A stretch of 64,000 nucleotides of DNA from Mycobacterium botniense (GCF_010723305.1 NZ_BLKW01000004.1:2108001-2172000), one strand, 5' to 3'. Positions 1 through 9,525 are shown, numbered from the stretch's first letter. Made by a program: numbers and translations. Notes: a model not told the origin generated them from the sequence alone.

Positions 1-105
1 CACAGCGTCAGCGGCCTCACGGTCCAGCGTCCAGTCGCCCTCGGTGAGCTTGCGCTCCGACCAGGTGTCCGGGACCTGTTTGATCAGGACCACGATGTTC
101 GTCAT
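1..105 (-). CDS. etfB: Electron transfer flavoprotein beta subunit (5' part only)
   Basis: Only the first 35 codons are in the window; the rest lies beyond the left edge. The reading frame begins MTNIVVLIKQVPDTW, the typical start of EtfB/FixA. EtfB is the AMP-binding partner of EtfA and passes electrons from acyl-CoA dehydrogenases to the respiratory chain through ETF dehydrogenase. The gene is divergent from the methyltransferase at 385, as Rv3029c (fixA) is from Rv3030. The 279 bp between them must hold both promoters, but I could not pick a convincing -10/-35 pair. Confidence 0.9.
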   Translation of the reverse strand, partial: MTNIVVLIKQVPDTWSERKLTEGDWTLDREAADAV

Positions 106-384
106 GAGTGTGGTTCGTCCTCCTCGACGGAAGTCTGGCACCCTCAGCTGCCAGACCGGTCACGGTGTACGCGGCCGCACCCGCATGTTACTGATCGGTA
201 ACTTTGTGCGGTCTGCTTTCACACCATAGCGGGTCGGCGTTGCCCGATCGCCCACCTCCTCCTTCCCCCTCCATTCCCCGCTCCTTGTCACGCTCCGGCC
301 CATGCGCAGCCGGCAGGTGTCGGGTACCCCCAGTCGCCGGCGAACCATTCGCGATCCCGCAACTTCGGGATAGCCTGCCTTGCG

Positions 385-1197
385 ATGAACGCATTCGTCC
401 CCGACACGTTCCACCCCGGACCCGCCGGGCCGCCAGCCGAGCCGGTGCTGGCGCTGACGGGCGAGCGCACCATCCCCGGGCTGGACGTCGAGAATTACTG
501 GTTCCGCCGCCATCAAGTGGTCTACCAGCAGCTGGTGCCGCACTGCGCGGGTCGCGATGTGCTCGAGGCCGGCTGCGGCGAGGGCTACGGCGCCGATCTG
601 ATCGCCGGCGTGGCACGCCGTGTCATCGGGCTGGACTACGACGCGGCGACAGTGGCCCATGTCCGGGCCCGCTATCCGCGGGTGGCGGTGGTGCGGGCAA
701 ATCTGGCTGAGCTGCCGCTGGCCGACGCCTCGGTCGACGCCGTGGTCAGCTTCCAAGTCATTGAGCACCTGTGGGATCAGGCCCGGTTTGTTCGCGAGTG
801 CGCCCGGGTGCTGCGTCCGTCGGGGGTGCTGATGGTGTCCACCCCGAACCGGATCACGTTCTCGCCGGGCCGAGACACCCCGGTCAACCCTTTTCACACC
901 CGTGAACTCGATGCCGCTGAGCTTCGGCAATTGATTGCCGGCGCAGGGTTTTCGGCGATCCGGCTCAGCGGCGTATTTCACGGGCCGCGACTTCGGGACA
1001 TGGATCGGCGCCACGGCGGCTCCCTCATCGACGCACAGATCGCGCGGGCTGTGGCCGATGCCCCCTGGCCGGCTGCGCTGTTGAACGATGTCGCCGCGGT
1101 CACCGCCGGCGATTTCGACATCGTCGAGGCTGGCCGAGACGACGTGCACCACATCGATGACAGCCTCGACCTGATCGCGATCGCGGTGCGCCCGTGA
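385..1197 (+). CDS. SAM-dependent methyltransferase, Rv3030-like
   Basis: 270 residues, class I methyltransferase fold. The SAM-binding glycine motif I reads VLEAGCGEGYG (about residues 54-64), followed by the acidic motif GLDYD and the post-motif VVSFQVIEHL. It is the first gene of a three-gene operon: its stop overlaps the GTG start of the branching enzyme (GTGA at 1194). By synteny it is the Rv3030 counterpart, in the cluster proposed to make methylglucose lipopolysaccharide (MGLP). A sugar O-methyltransferase role is therefore likely, though which hydroxyl it methylates cannot be read from the sequence. ATG at 385 gives the expected N-terminus. Confidence 0.88.
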   Translation: MNAFVPDTFHPGPAGPPAEPVLALTGERTIPGLDVENYWFRRHQVVYQQLVPHCAGRDVLEAGCGEGYGADLIAGVARRVIGLDYDAATVAHVRARYPRVAVVRANLAELPLADASVDAVVSFQVIEHLWDQARFVRECARVLRPSGVLMVSTPNRITFSPGRDTPVNPFHTRELDAAELRQLIAGAGFSAIRLSGVFHGPRLRDMDRRHGGSLIDAQIARAVADAPWPAALLNDVAAVTAGDFDIVEAGRDDVHHIDDSLDLIAIAVRP

Positions 1198-2765
1198 CCG
1201 GCGGCGACGAAGTGCCGGGCCTGTTCACCCTGGTGCTGCACACGCATCTGCCGTGGCTGGCGCACCACGGCCGTTGGCCCGTCGGCGAAGAATGGCTCTA
1301 CCAGTCGTGGTCGGCGGCCTATCTTCCGCTGCTGCGGGTGTTATTCGGCCTCGCCGACGAGGGCCGCACCGGAGTGCTGACGCTCGGCGTGACGCCGGTG
1401 GTCGCCGCCCAGCTTGATGACCCCTACTGCCTCGACGGGATGTACCGCTGGCTGGGCAACTGGCGGCTACGTGCAGCCGAAGCCGCCAGCCTGCCGGCCG
1501 GCGTGAAGTCGGATCCGCTGACCGCATGTTCACCGGAAGCTCTGCGGGCGTTCGGGATTCGTGAATGTGCTGAGGCTGATCAGGCGCTCGACGACTTCGC
1601 CACCCGCTGGCGGCACGGGGCCAGCCCGCTGCTGCGTGACCTGATCGATGCAGGCACCGTGGAGTTGCTGGGCGGGCCGCTCGCCCACCCGTTTCAGCCG
1701 CTGCTGGCGCCGCGGCTGCGCGAGTTCGCGCTGCGCGAGGGCCTGGCCGACACCTGGTTGCGGGTGGGCCGCACGCCGGCGGGGATCTGGGCGCCTGAAT
1801 GCGCATACGCTCCGGGTTTAGAACACGACTATGCCAGCGCCGGTGTCAGCCACTTCCTCGTCGACGGCCCCTCGCTGCACGGCGACACCACCCTCGGGCG
1901 GCCGGTCGGTGACACCAATGTGGTGGCGTTCGGCCGCGACCTAAAGGTCAGCTACCGGGTGTGGTCCCCGAAATCTGGGTATCCGGGACACGCCGCCTAC
2001 CGCGACTTTCACACCTATGACCACCGCACGGGCCTCAAGCCGGCCCGGGTCACCGGCCGCGCCGTTCCGCCGGACCGCAAGGCCCCCTACGACCCCGAGC
2101 GCGCCGACCGGATGGTCGACGTGCACGTCGCCGACTTCGTCGAGGTGGTGCGGAGCCGGCTGTGCGCCGAATCTGAGCGCATCGGGCGACCCGCTCACGT
2201 CATCGCCGCCTTCGACACCGAGTTGTTCGGCCACTGGTGGTACGAAGGTCCGGTGTGGCTGCAACGGGTTTTGCGGGCGCTGCCGGCCGCCGGGGTGCGG
2301 GTCGGCACCCTCAGCGACGCGCTCGCCGGCGGGTATGTCGGTGCTGCAGTCGAATTACCCGCCAGCTCATGGGGATCGGGCAAAGACTGGCGCGTCTGGA
2401 CCGGAGAGAAGGTGGCCGACCTGGTGCAGCTCAATGCCGAAGTGGTCGACACCGCGCTGACCACTGTCGACAAGGCCCTCACCCAGACCGCGTCCGTGAT
2501 CGGCCCGCTGCCCCGGGACCGGATCGCCGACCAGATTCTGCGGGAGACCCTGCTGACAGTGTCCAGCGACTGGCCCTTCATGGTGAGCAAGGACTCCGCC
2601 GCCGACTATGCCCGCTACCGGGCTTACCTGCATGCGCATGCCACCCGGGAGATCGCCGACGCGCTGGCTTCGGGCCGGCGCCAGACAGCCCAGCGGCTGG
2701 CCGACGGGTGGAACCGGGCCGACGGGCTGTTCGGGGCGCTGGATGCCCGCAGGCTGCCACGATGA
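1194..2765 (+). CDS. GH57 alpha-1,4-glucan branching enzyme, Rv3031-like
   Basis: 523 residues. The N-terminus FTLVLHTHLPWL is the GH57 motif 1 barrel strand. The predicted catalytic nucleophile is the Glu in WAPECAY (about residue 202) and the acid/base the Asp in FDTELFGHWW (about residue 341). A C-terminal helical domain of the DUF1957 type follows, as in GH57 branching enzymes. It would introduce alpha-1,6 branches into a short alpha-1,4 glucan in the cytoplasm. It is translationally coupled to the methyltransferase (GTGA overlap) and followed 94 bp later by the glycosyltransferase, matching Rv3030-Rv3031-Rv3032. A role in building the MGLP backbone is inferred from that conserved trio. 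Confidence 0.9.
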   Translation: MTGGDEVPGLFTLVLHTHLPWLAHHGRWPVGEEWLYQSWSAAYLPLLRVLFGLADEGRTGVLTLGVTPVVAAQLDDPYCLDGMYRWLGNWRLRAAEAASLPAGVKSDPLTACSPEALRAFGIRECAEADQALDDFATRWRHGASPLLRDLIDAGTVELLGGPLAHPFQPLLAPRLREFALREGLADTWLRVGRTPAGIWAPECAYAPGLEHDYASAGVSHFLVDGPSLHGDTTLGRPVGDTNVVAFGRDLKVSYRVWSPKSGYPGHAAYRDFHTYDHRTGLKPARVTGRAVPPDRKAPYDPERADRMVDVHVADFVEVVRSRLCAESERIGRPAHVIAAFDTELFGHWWYEGPVWLQRVLRALPAAGVRVGTLSDALAGGYVGAAVELPASSWGSGKDWRVWTGEKVADLVQLNAEVVDTALTTVDKALTQTASVIGPLPRDRIADQILRETLLTVSSDWPFMVSKDSAADYARYRAYLHAHATREIADALASGRRQTAQRLADGWNRADGLFGALDARRLPR

Positions 2766-2859
2766 GCACCCGGTTCTTCCGCGAGCGTGCGTGTCTGCCC
2801 ACCGACACGACGGCACACACGGCATTCTGCGCACCCTCACTCCGGAGGTGCCCGCGCGC

Positions 2860-4104
2860 ATGAAGATCCTCATCGTGTCGTGGGAGTACCCACCGGTAGT
2901 GGTCGGTGGGCTGGGGCGGCACGTGCATCACCTGTCGACCGCGCTGGCCGAGGCCGGTCATGACGTCGTCGTGCTGTCCCGTCGTCCGGCAAACACCGAT
3001 CCCAGCACGCACCCCTCATCGGACGAGATCAGTGAGGGCGTGCGGGTGATCGCCGCCGCGCACGATCCCCACGAGTTCACCTTCGGCGACGACATGATGG
3101 CCTGGACACTGGCGATGGGCCACGCCATGATCCGCGCCGGACTTGCACTGAAAACACCGGGCTCGGGGCGCAGCTGGCGTCCCGACATCGTGCACGCCCA
3201 CGACTGGCTGGTGGCCCACCCGGCCATAGCTCTTGCCGAATTTTACGACGTGCCAATGGTTTCCACGATTCACGCGACCGAAGCCGGCCGTCATTCCGGG
3301 TGGGTTTCCGGGGCTCTGAGCCGTCAAGTGCACGCCATCGAGTCCTGGCTGGTCCGCGAATCCGATTCGCTGATCACCTGTTCTGCATCGATGCGTGACG
3401 AGATCACCGAGTTGTTCGGCCCGGGGCTGGCTGAGATCACCATAATCCGCAACGGGATCGACGCGGCCCGTTGGCCGTTCGCGCCACGGCGCCCCCGCAC
3501 CGGGCCGCCGGAACTGCTGTATGTCGGCCGGCTGGAATACGAGAAAGGCGTTCACGACGCTATCGCGGCGCTGCCGCGCATCAGGCGCGCGCATCCCGGT
3601 ACCACCCTGACCATCGCCGGCGAAGGCACCCAGCAGAGCTGGCTTGTCGAGCAAGCCCGCAGACACCGTGTGCTCAAGGCGACGCGGTTCGTCGGGCGGC
3701 TCGACCACGAGGAGCTATTAGCGTTGCTCCATCGCGCCGACGCGGCGGTGCTGCCCAGCCACTACGAGCCCTTCGGCCTTGCCGCCCTGGAAGCCGCCGC
3801 GGCCGGTACTCCGCTGGTGACATCGAATATCGGCGGCCTGGGCGAGGCGGTGATCAACGGACAGACCGGGGTGTCCTGCCCGCCCCGCGACGTGGCACAG
3901 CTGGCCAGGGCCGTCTGCAGCGTGCTCGACGATCCCGCCGCCGCCCAGCGCCGCGCCCGAGCCGCCCGGCAACGGCTCACCGCCGACTTTGATTGGCACA
4001 CCGTGGCTCACGAGACCGCGCAGGTCTACCTCGCCGCCAAACGCCGCGAACGCCAACCATTGCCGCGGTTACCCATCGTGGAGCACGCACTGCCCGACCG
4101 GTAG
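2860..4104 (+). CDS. Glycogen-synthase-like glycosyltransferase (GT4), Rv3032-like
   Basis: 414 residues from ATG 2860, which sits behind a good ribosome site (GGAGG near 2843). An in-frame extension upstream lacks GT homology. The N-terminus ILIVSWEYPPVVVGGLGRH is the sugar-nucleotide glycine loop of starch/glycogen synthase-type enzymes. The C-terminal Rossmann half carries the retaining GT-B signature HYEPFGLAALEAAAAGTP, with its two glutamates (E-x7-E). Rv3032 is an alpha-1,4-glucosyltransferase linked to MGLP and cytosolic glucan elongation. The gene closes the operon shared with the methyltransferase and branching enzyme. Confidence 0.9.
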   Translation: MKILIVSWEYPPVVVGGLGRHVHHLSTALAEAGHDVVVLSRRPANTDPSTHPSSDEISEGVRVIAAAHDPHEFTFGDDMMAWTLAMGHAMIRAGLALKTPGSGRSWRPDIVHAHDWLVAHPAIALAEFYDVPMVSTIHATEAGRHSGWVSGALSRQVHAIESWLVRESDSLITCSASMRDEITELFGPGLAEITIIRNGIDAARWPFAPRRPRTGPPELLYVGRLEYEKGVHDAIAALPRIRRAHPGTTLTIAGEGTQQSWLVEQARRHRVLKATRFVGRLDHEELLALLHRADAAVLPSHYEPFGLAALEAAAAGTPLVTSNIGGLGEAVINGQTGVSCPPRDVAQLARAVCSVLDDPAAAQRRARAARQRLTADFDWHTVAHETAQVYLAAKRRERQPLPRLPIVEHALPDR

Positions 4105-4139
4105 GAGCAGCCACCGGGCGGAATCGGTACCGTCGGGTG

Positions 4140-5498
4140 ATGAGCCTGCTCTATTCCAGCGTGATCGAGGCCGCGCCTGAGACGGTCTTCGCCTGGCACA
4201 CCCGCCCGGGCGCGTTCGCGCGGCTATCGCCGCCCTGGCAGCCGATACGGCTGGTCAGCGAAGCATCCTCGCTCCGCAATGGACGAGCCGAGCTTGCGCT
4301 GCCCGGCGGGCTTCGCTGGGTGGCCCAGCACCAGGCCGACGGCTACCCTCCACCACACCGTTTCGTCGATACGGTCGGCGCGGCCGGGCCGGCGTCGCTG
4401 CCGGCGCGGATAGTGATGCGATGGCGCCATACCCACGAATTCCAAGCAGCCGGCGAAGGGCGCACCCGGGTGATCGACCGGGTGCAAACCCCGCTACCCG
4501 CGGCGCTGTTGCGAGCGATGTTCGCCTATCGGCACCGCCAGCTCGCCGATGATCTGGCAGCACACGAGCAGGCGGCGCGCCACGGGCTGCGGCCGTCCAC
4601 CGTGGCGGTCACCGGGTCGTCGGGCCTGATCGGCTCGGCGTTGACCGCCTTTCTCAGCACCGGCGGGCATCGGGTGCTGCGGCTGGTGCGCAGGAGCGCG
4701 GGCGGCGCGAACGAGCGACAGTGGAACCCGGACGAACCCGATCCGGGCCTACTGGCCGGCGTCGACGCGGTGATCCACTTGGCGGGCGCCTCGATCGCGG
4801 GGCGGTTCACCGACACGCATCGACGCGCTATCCGCGACAGTCGAATCGGCCCGACGCGCCGGTTAGCCGAACTCCTCGCCCGGATACCCGACGGGCCGCG
4901 TGTGCTGATCTCCGCCTCGGCCATCGGCTACTACGGCGCCGATCGCGGCGACGAAGTCCTGACCGAGCAGAGCGATCCGGGTGCCGGGTTCCTGGCCGGG
5001 GTGGTGGCCGAGTGGGAGCAGGCCACAGCGCTGGCCGCGCAGGCCGGTGTGCGGGTCGTGCTGGTGCGCACCGGTATTGTGCAATCTCCCCGCGGCGGCA
5101 CACTTCGCCTGCTCCGCCCACTGTTCAGCGCCGGACTCGGCGGGCGGATCGGCACTGGCCGGCAGTGGCTGTCTTGGATCGGTATCGACGACCTGCTCGA
5201 CATCTATCACCGGGGGCTCTGGGACACCGCCCTGTCCGGGCCGGTGAACGCGGTTTGCCCGGTTCCGGTGCGCAATAGCGACTACGCCCGCACACTTGCC
5301 CACATCCTGCACCGGCCAGCGCTGTTGCCGGTGCCGGTGCTGGGGGCGCAGCTGCTGCTCGGCACACAGGGCGCCCGCGAACTCGCGTGCGCGAGCCAAC
5401 GCGTGATCCCTGCCCGGCTCCAACACGCCGGTCACCGGTTCCGCCGGCCCGAACTCGAGCCGGCCCTGCGTCATCTCCTCGGCCGCGCCGCGGCATGA
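4140..5498 (+). CDS. SRPBCC domain fused to TIGR01777-family NAD(P) epimerase
   Basis: 452 residues from ATG 4140 (a GTG lies immediately before it). The N-terminal half (about 1-145) looks like an SRPBCC/START-type lipid- or polyketide-binding domain. The C-terminal half is an extended SDR beginning VAVTGSSGLIGSALTAFL, with the SxxxYYG region SASAIGYYGA, typical of TIGR01777 (YfcH/SulA-like) proteins. Substrate unknown. It follows the Rv3032 homologue by 35 bp and precedes the carotenoid genes. It could be co-transcribed with the glucan operon, because the AT-rich motif at 5509 marks a fresh promoter after it. A carotenoid role is only guilt by position. Confidence 0.8.
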   Translation: MSLLYSSVIEAAPETVFAWHTRPGAFARLSPPWQPIRLVSEASSLRNGRAELALPGGLRWVAQHQADGYPPPHRFVDTVGAAGPASLPARIVMRWRHTHEFQAAGEGRTRVIDRVQTPLPAALLRAMFAYRHRQLADDLAAHEQAARHGLRPSTVAVTGSSGLIGSALTAFLSTGGHRVLRLVRRSAGGANERQWNPDEPDPGLLAGVDAVIHLAGASIAGRFTDTHRRAIRDSRIGPTRRLAELLARIPDGPRVLISASAIGYYGADRGDEVLTEQSDPGAGFLAGVVAEWEQATALAAQAGVRVVLVRTGIVQSPRGGTLRLLRPLFSAGLGGRIGTGRQWLSWIGIDDLLDIYHRGLWDTALSGPVNAVCPVPVRNSDYARTLAHILHRPALLPVPVLGAQLLLGTQGARELACASQRVIPARLQHAGHRFRRPELEPALRHLLGRAAA

Positions 5499-5508
5499 CC
5501 TTCACCCA

Positions 5509-5521
5509 ATTAAATGTTAAG
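5509..5521 (-). promoter_or_regulatory. Candidate MarR operator upstream of crtI
   Basis: On the minus strand this reads TTAACATTTAATT, within a roughly 30-bp AT-rich patch in otherwise very GC-rich DNA. It matches 11 of 13 bases of TTAACCTTTAATG at 15004-15016 beside the marR gene. It lies about 200 bp before the probable crtI start, between the epimerase stop and the carotenoid operon. Inference: the binding site through which the cluster's MarR protein controls crt transcription. Confidence 0.45.
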
Positions 5522-5717
5522 AATTTGAATGTACTGGTGTGCCGCGGATATGCTGCCGACGCATGGAGGCCGTGACGTCGCGTGCCGGCCGTCCCGTCCC
5601 GCGGCGGGGCCCGGACGTGTCCCTCGGGCGGGCGGTGAGCCGGGCACACCGCCCGCAACCAGTTCCGGGGTCAGCGACCCTGAGCCGAGGGATGTGCCAC
5701 ATGAGCCCACCGGCGCG

Positions 5718-7196
5718 GTGGTGACACGGACCGTCGGCCGGCGCGGCGACCACGTGGTCGTGGTCGGTGCGGGTCTGGCGGGTCTGTCCGCGGCGTTGCA
5801 TCTGGCCGGGCGTGGCCATGCCGTCACGGTGGTGGAGCGCGAACCGTGGCCCGGTGGGCGGGCGGGGCGGGTCGATATCGGCGGATATCGGCTCGACACC
5901 GGCCCGACGGTGCTCACCATGCCCGACGTGATCGACGAGGTGTTCGCCGCCGTCGGCGCCGAAAGGTCCAGTCGTCTGGACCTGCTGCCGGTGGATCCGG
6001 CCTACCGCGCCGTGTTCGCCGACGGCAGTGCGCTTGATGTGCACAGCGATGGGGAGCGAATGGCCAGCGCGATCGAGGACTTCGCCGGTGCCGCGCAAGC
6101 GAGGGGCTATCGGCAACTGCGTGACTGGTTGACTCGGCTGTACCGCACCGAATTTGACCGATTCATCGCCGCAAACTTCGACTCTCCGCTGTCACTGCTC
6201 AACGTCCAGCTGGCCCGGCTCGCCGCCATCGGCGGATTCCGCAGATGGGACAGCATGGTCAGCCGCTATATCAGCGATCCGCGGTTGCGGCGGGTGTTCA
6301 CCTTCCAGTCGCTCTACGCCGGTGTAGCGCCGCACCGGGCGCTGGCCATCTACGCGGTGATCGCCTATATGGACACGATTTCGGGGGTGTTTTTCCCGCG
6401 CGGCGGGATGCGGGCACTGCCGGACGCGCTTGCGGCGGCGGCGGTCGACAACGGGGTGCAATTCCACTACGGCTCGACGGTCACCCATCTCGACATCGTC
6501 AACGGCCGCGTCACTGCGGTGCACACCGACCACGCCCAGCGGGTCGCCTGCGACGCGGTGGTGCTGACCACCGAACTGCCCCAGACCTACCGGCTGCTGG
6601 GTCGACAACCCCGCCGCATATGGCCGCTGCGGGCGTCCCCCTCCGCGGTCGTGGTGCACGTAGGCTGCCGCAGCATATACCCGGCGACCGCGCATCACAC
6701 CCTCTGCTTCGGCGCAGCCTGGCAGCAGACCTTCACCGACATCATTGACCGGGGGCAGCTCATGCGCGACCCGTCGTTGCTCGTCACCCGGCCGACGGCG
6801 AGCGACCCGGGCCTGGCCCCCGCTGGTCGGGACCTGCTCTACGTGCTGGCACCGGCACCGAACCTGTCCGGCACCACGATCGACTGGTCGAGCGTCGGCG
6901 GCGGCTACGCCGAGTCGCTGCTCGACACCGTGCAAGCCCGGCTGCTGCCCGGCTTACGCGACGACGCGCAGCTGCTGCACCTCGTTCACCCCGCCGACTG
7001 GGCGCGGCAGGGAATGCTCGCCGGCACACCGTTTTCGCTGGCTCACACCTTCACCCAGACCGGCCCGTTCCGCCCGGCCAACACCGTGCGCGGCATCGAC
7101 AACGCGGTGCTGGCCGGGGCGTCGACCATACCGGGCGTGGGTGTGCCCACCGCGCTGATCTCCGGACGGCTGGCCGCCGACCGTATCAGCGGGTAA
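5718..7196 (+). CDS. crtI: Phytoene desaturase CrtI
   Basis: 492 residues from GTG 5718 (GTG 5721 equally possible). The open frame extends further upstream, but that part has no homology-like character. The FAD-binding dinucleotide fold starts VVVVGAGLAGLSAALHLAG, followed by GGRAGR. The bacterial CrtI C-terminal signature appears as GIDNAVLAGASTIPGVGVP. It would desaturate 15-cis-phytoene stepwise to lycopene at the membrane. First gene of the carotenoid operon, 35 bp before crtB. A 219-bp leader with the AT-rich candidate operator precedes it. Confidence 0.92.
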   Translation: MVTRTVGRRGDHVVVVGAGLAGLSAALHLAGRGHAVTVVEREPWPGGRAGRVDIGGYRLDTGPTVLTMPDVIDEVFAAVGAERSSRLDLLPVDPAYRAVFADGSALDVHSDGERMASAIEDFAGAAQARGYRQLRDWLTRLYRTEFDRFIAANFDSPLSLLNVQLARLAAIGGFRRWDSMVSRYISDPRLRRVFTFQSLYAGVAPHRALAIYAVIAYMDTISGVFFPRGGMRALPDALAAAAVDNGVQFHYGSTVTHLDIVNGRVTAVHTDHAQRVACDAVVLTTELPQTYRLLGRQPRRIWPLRASPSAVVVHVGCRSIYPATAHHTLCFGAAWQQTFTDIIDRGQLMRDPSLLVTRPTASDPGLAPAGRDLLYVLAPAPNLSGTTIDWSSVGGGYAESLLDTVQARLLPGLRDDAQLLHLVHPADWARQGMLAGTPFSLAHTFTQTGPFRPANTVRGIDNAVLAGASTIPGVGVPTALISGRLAADRISG

Positions 7197-7231
7197 TCAT
7201 CGAAGAGCCTCGACGTGAAAGCCCAGGTGCC

Positions 7232-8185
7232 GTGATCCGTGCCGAACTCGATGCCGCCGGGATCGATGATCCGCGTCTGCGCGACGCCTACCGCTGCTGC
7301 CGCAAAATCAACGCCGCGCACGGCCGCACATTCTTCCTGGCCACCCGGTTACTGGCACCGGATCAACGCCCGCCGGTGCACGCGCTGTACGGTTTCGCCC
7401 GCCACGCGGACGACATTCTCGACGAATTCAACCCCGACCTGGACACCACCACCCGCGCGCAACGATTGCACCACCTCTCCGAGAGGTTCTTCGCCGGGGG
7501 CGACTATCGCGACGACCCGGTCCTGGCCGCGGTCCGGCATACCGCGCAGCGGTACAACATCGCGCTCACACTATTCGCCGACTTTCTCACCTCGATGCGG
7601 ATGGATCTGACCGTGACCGACTATCCCACCCGTGCGGCGCTCAATAACTACATGCGCGGGTCAGCGGAAGCAATTGGCCTCCAGCTGCTGCCGATACTGG
7701 GCACCGTCGGCCCCGCCGATGAAGCCGCCCCCTATGCCGCCGCGCTGGGCCGGGCGTTTCAGCTCACGAATTTTCTGCGTGACGTCGATGAAGATCTGAT
7801 GCGGCAGCGGGTCTATCTGCCCGCCGACGAACTGGCCGCCTACGGCGTCGACCGTGACGTGCTGATGTGGTGTCATACGCACCGGCGCACCGACAACCGG
7901 GTGCGGCGGGCGCTGGCTGCCCAGCACGAGATCACGCGAGACGTCTACCGGTTCGCCATCGGCGGGATCGCGTTGCTGGCGCCGCGGTCGCGGCCATGCG
8001 TGGCAACCGCGGCCACCTTGTACTCGGAGATCCTCGATTGCATCGAAGACAGCGATTTCGCGGTGTTCGGGCGCCGGGCCACGGTCGGCACCGCGCGGCG
8101 GCTGCGGGTCGCGGCCACCGGGCTGATCCAGTCGTGGCGGCTCCGCCGGCCGGGCTCCGATCGGCCTCAGCGCGGGGCGGCGTGA
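7232..8185 (+). CDS. crtB: Phytoene synthase CrtB
   Basis: 317 residues, GTG start. Squalene/phytoene synthase family: the first Asp-rich motif appears as HADDILDEF (about residues 59-67), and the second region reads FQLTNFLRDVDEDL. It condenses two geranylgeranyl diphosphates head to head into phytoene. The substrate-forming crtE (GGPP synthase) is not in the window, so GGPP must come from a prenyltransferase elsewhere. The stop overlaps the crtYc ATG at 8185. Confidence 0.92.
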   Translation: MIRAELDAAGIDDPRLRDAYRCCRKINAAHGRTFFLATRLLAPDQRPPVHALYGFARHADDILDEFNPDLDTTTRAQRLHHLSERFFAGGDYRDDPVLAAVRHTAQRYNIALTLFADFLTSMRMDLTVTDYPTRAALNNYMRGSAEAIGLQLLPILGTVGPADEAAPYAAALGRAFQLTNFLRDVDEDLMRQRVYLPADELAAYGVDRDVLMWCHTHRRTDNRVRRALAAQHEITRDVYRFAIGGIALLAPRSRPCVATAATLYSEILDCIEDSDFAVFGRRATVGTARRLRVAATGLIQSWRLRRPGSDRPQRGAA

Positions 8186-8505
8186 TGGACCGCTGGCAAT
8201 ACCTGCTCGTCCTGGCCGCCTGCCTGGCGGTCACCGCGCCCCTGGAAGTGTTCGGTGCCGGCGTCTACCGACAGCCGGCGCGCACGGTCAAGTCGGTGCT
8301 ACCCGTTGCTGCGGTGTTTTTACTCTGGGACGAGGTGGCGATCGCCGCACACGTGTGGACCTACAACCGCGGCTATATCAGCGGCCTGCACATCCCGTTC
8401 CGGGTGCCGATCGAGGAGATGCTGTTTTTCGTCGTGATCCCGCTGTGCGCGCTGCTCACCTACAGCGCGGTCAGCGCGATCCTGGACCGGGTCAACCGGC
8501 GATGA
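8185..8505 (+). CDS. crtYc: Lycopene beta-cyclase subunit CrtYc
   Basis: 106 residues, about three membrane helices (near residues 6-22, 38-54 and 75-95). It carries the heterodimeric-cyclase motif PFRVPIEEMLFFVVIPL. In actinobacteria CrtYc and CrtYd together form the membrane lycopene cyclase that puts beta rings on lycopene. It is sandwiched between crtB (TGATG overlap) and crtYd (ATGA overlap), so translational coupling should keep the two halves stoichiometric. GTG 8182 is an alternative start. Confidence 0.9.
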   Translation: MDRWQYLLVLAACLAVTAPLEVFGAGVYRQPARTVKSVLPVAAVFLLWDEVAIAAHVWTYNRGYISGLHIPFRVPIEEMLFFVVIPLCALLTYSAVSAILDRVNRR

Positions 8506-8813
8506 GCGGCCTCGGCTACACCATGCCGGCCGTGCTGGCGGTGCTGGCCGTCTGCATGCTTGAGTTCGCGGTGCTGCGCACCGGGCTGTTCCGCCGGCCC
8601 GCCTACTGGTTGTCCATGCTGATCGTGTTCGGCTTTCAAATCCCGGTCGACGGGTGGCTGACCAAACGCAGCGCCCCGGTCGTCATCTACGCCGAGCGGC
8701 AGACCAGCGGCGTGCGGTTGGCGTTCGACATCCCGATCGAAGACTTCCTGTTCGGCTTCGCTCTGGTCACCGCGGTGCTGCTGATGTGGGAACACCAGCG
8801 TGAACGTGGGTGA
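8502..8813 (+). CDS. crtYd: Lycopene beta-cyclase subunit CrtYd
   Basis: 103 residues with three predicted membrane segments. It is the second half of the heterodimeric lycopene cyclase and repeats the internal motif as FDIPIEDFLFGFALV, parallel to PIEEMLFF in CrtYc. ATG 8502 overlaps the crtYc stop. Its own stop lies inside the following methyltransferase reading frame. The product of the pair should be beta-carotene. Confidence 0.9.
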   Translation: MSGLGYTMPAVLAVLAVCMLEFAVLRTGLFRRPAYWLSMLIVFGFQIPVDGWLTKRSAPVVIYAERQTSGVRLAFDIPIEDFLFGFALVTAVLLMWEHQRERG

Positions 8814-9525
8814 GGGGGGGTTGCCGCGCCGTGATGTGCCGGCCGCGTTCGACGCCGGCGCGGCCGCCTATGACCGGCTGGTCGGCGCCAACCCCGGATA
8901 CCACCCGAACCTGCGGCGCACGGCGCGCCGGCTGCGGTTGCCCGGCCGGGGGCGAGGCCTGCGGCTGCTGGACGCCGGGTGCGGCACCGGCGCGTCGACG
9001 GCCGCGCTGCTGACCGCCGCCCCCGAGGCCGAGATCATCGCGGTCGACGCCTCGCGGGGAATGCTCGACGCCGCCCGGACGAAACCGTGGCCGGCGTCGG
9101 TGCGGTTCGTGCACAGCCCGGTCGAAAAACTCGCCGAGCACGGCATCACCGGCCCATTCGACGCGATCCTGGCCGCCTACCTGGTGCGTAATCTGGCCGA
9201 TCCCGACAGCCAACTGCGCGCCTTCCGTGCACTGTTGCGGCCCGGCGGTGTGCTGGCGGTGCACGAGTATTCGGTGCGCGATTCGGCCGTCGCCACCGCG
9301 GTGTGGCACGCGGTGTGCTGGGGCATCATCATCCCCGCCGGCTGGTGGCACACCCGCGACACCACGCTGTATCGCCACCTTTGGCGCAGCGTGCTGGCGT
9401 TCGACGGCGCCGCCCGGTTCCGGTCCCGGCTGCGCGACGCCGGGTTCGTCGACGTGCGAAGCGCCACCATGCCGGGCTGGGAAGCCCATGTGGTGCACAC
9501 CTTCCTTGCCGAGGCGCCGCGATGA
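8800..9525 (+). CDS. crtT: SAM methyltransferase of the carotenoid cluster, CrtT-like
   Basis: 241 residues from GTG 8800, overlapping crtYd by 14 bp. UbiE/COQ5-like class I methyltransferase: motif I LLDAGCGTGASTAALL, motif II region IIAVDASRGMLDAAR, and LLRPGGVLAVHEY. Streptomyces isorenieratene clusters carry an analogous methyltransferase called CrtT next to crtU, and I name it on that basis. No reaction has been firmly tied to CrtT as far as I know, since ring methyl migration needs no SAM. It could act on a carotenoid end group or on a cofactor. ATGA overlap with crtU. Confidence 0.72.
   Translation: MNVGEGGLPRRDVPAAFDAGAAAYDRLVGANPGYHPNLRRTARRLRLPGRGRGLRLLDAGCGTGASTAALLTAAPEAEIIAVDASRGMLDAARTKPWPASVRFVHSPVEKLAEHGITGPFDAILAAYLVRNLADPDSQLRAFRALLRPGGVLAVHEYSVRDSAVATAVWHAVCWGIIIPAGWWHTRDTTLYRHLWRSVLAFDGAARFRSRLRDAGFVDVRSATMPGWEAHVVHTFLAEAPR

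Noticed and set aside
160..1152. 330-codon minus-strand open frame across the Rv3030-like gene
   Set aside because: It is the antisense of a clear methyltransferase, Arg/Gly/His-rich, with no domain; typical of GC-rich DNA.
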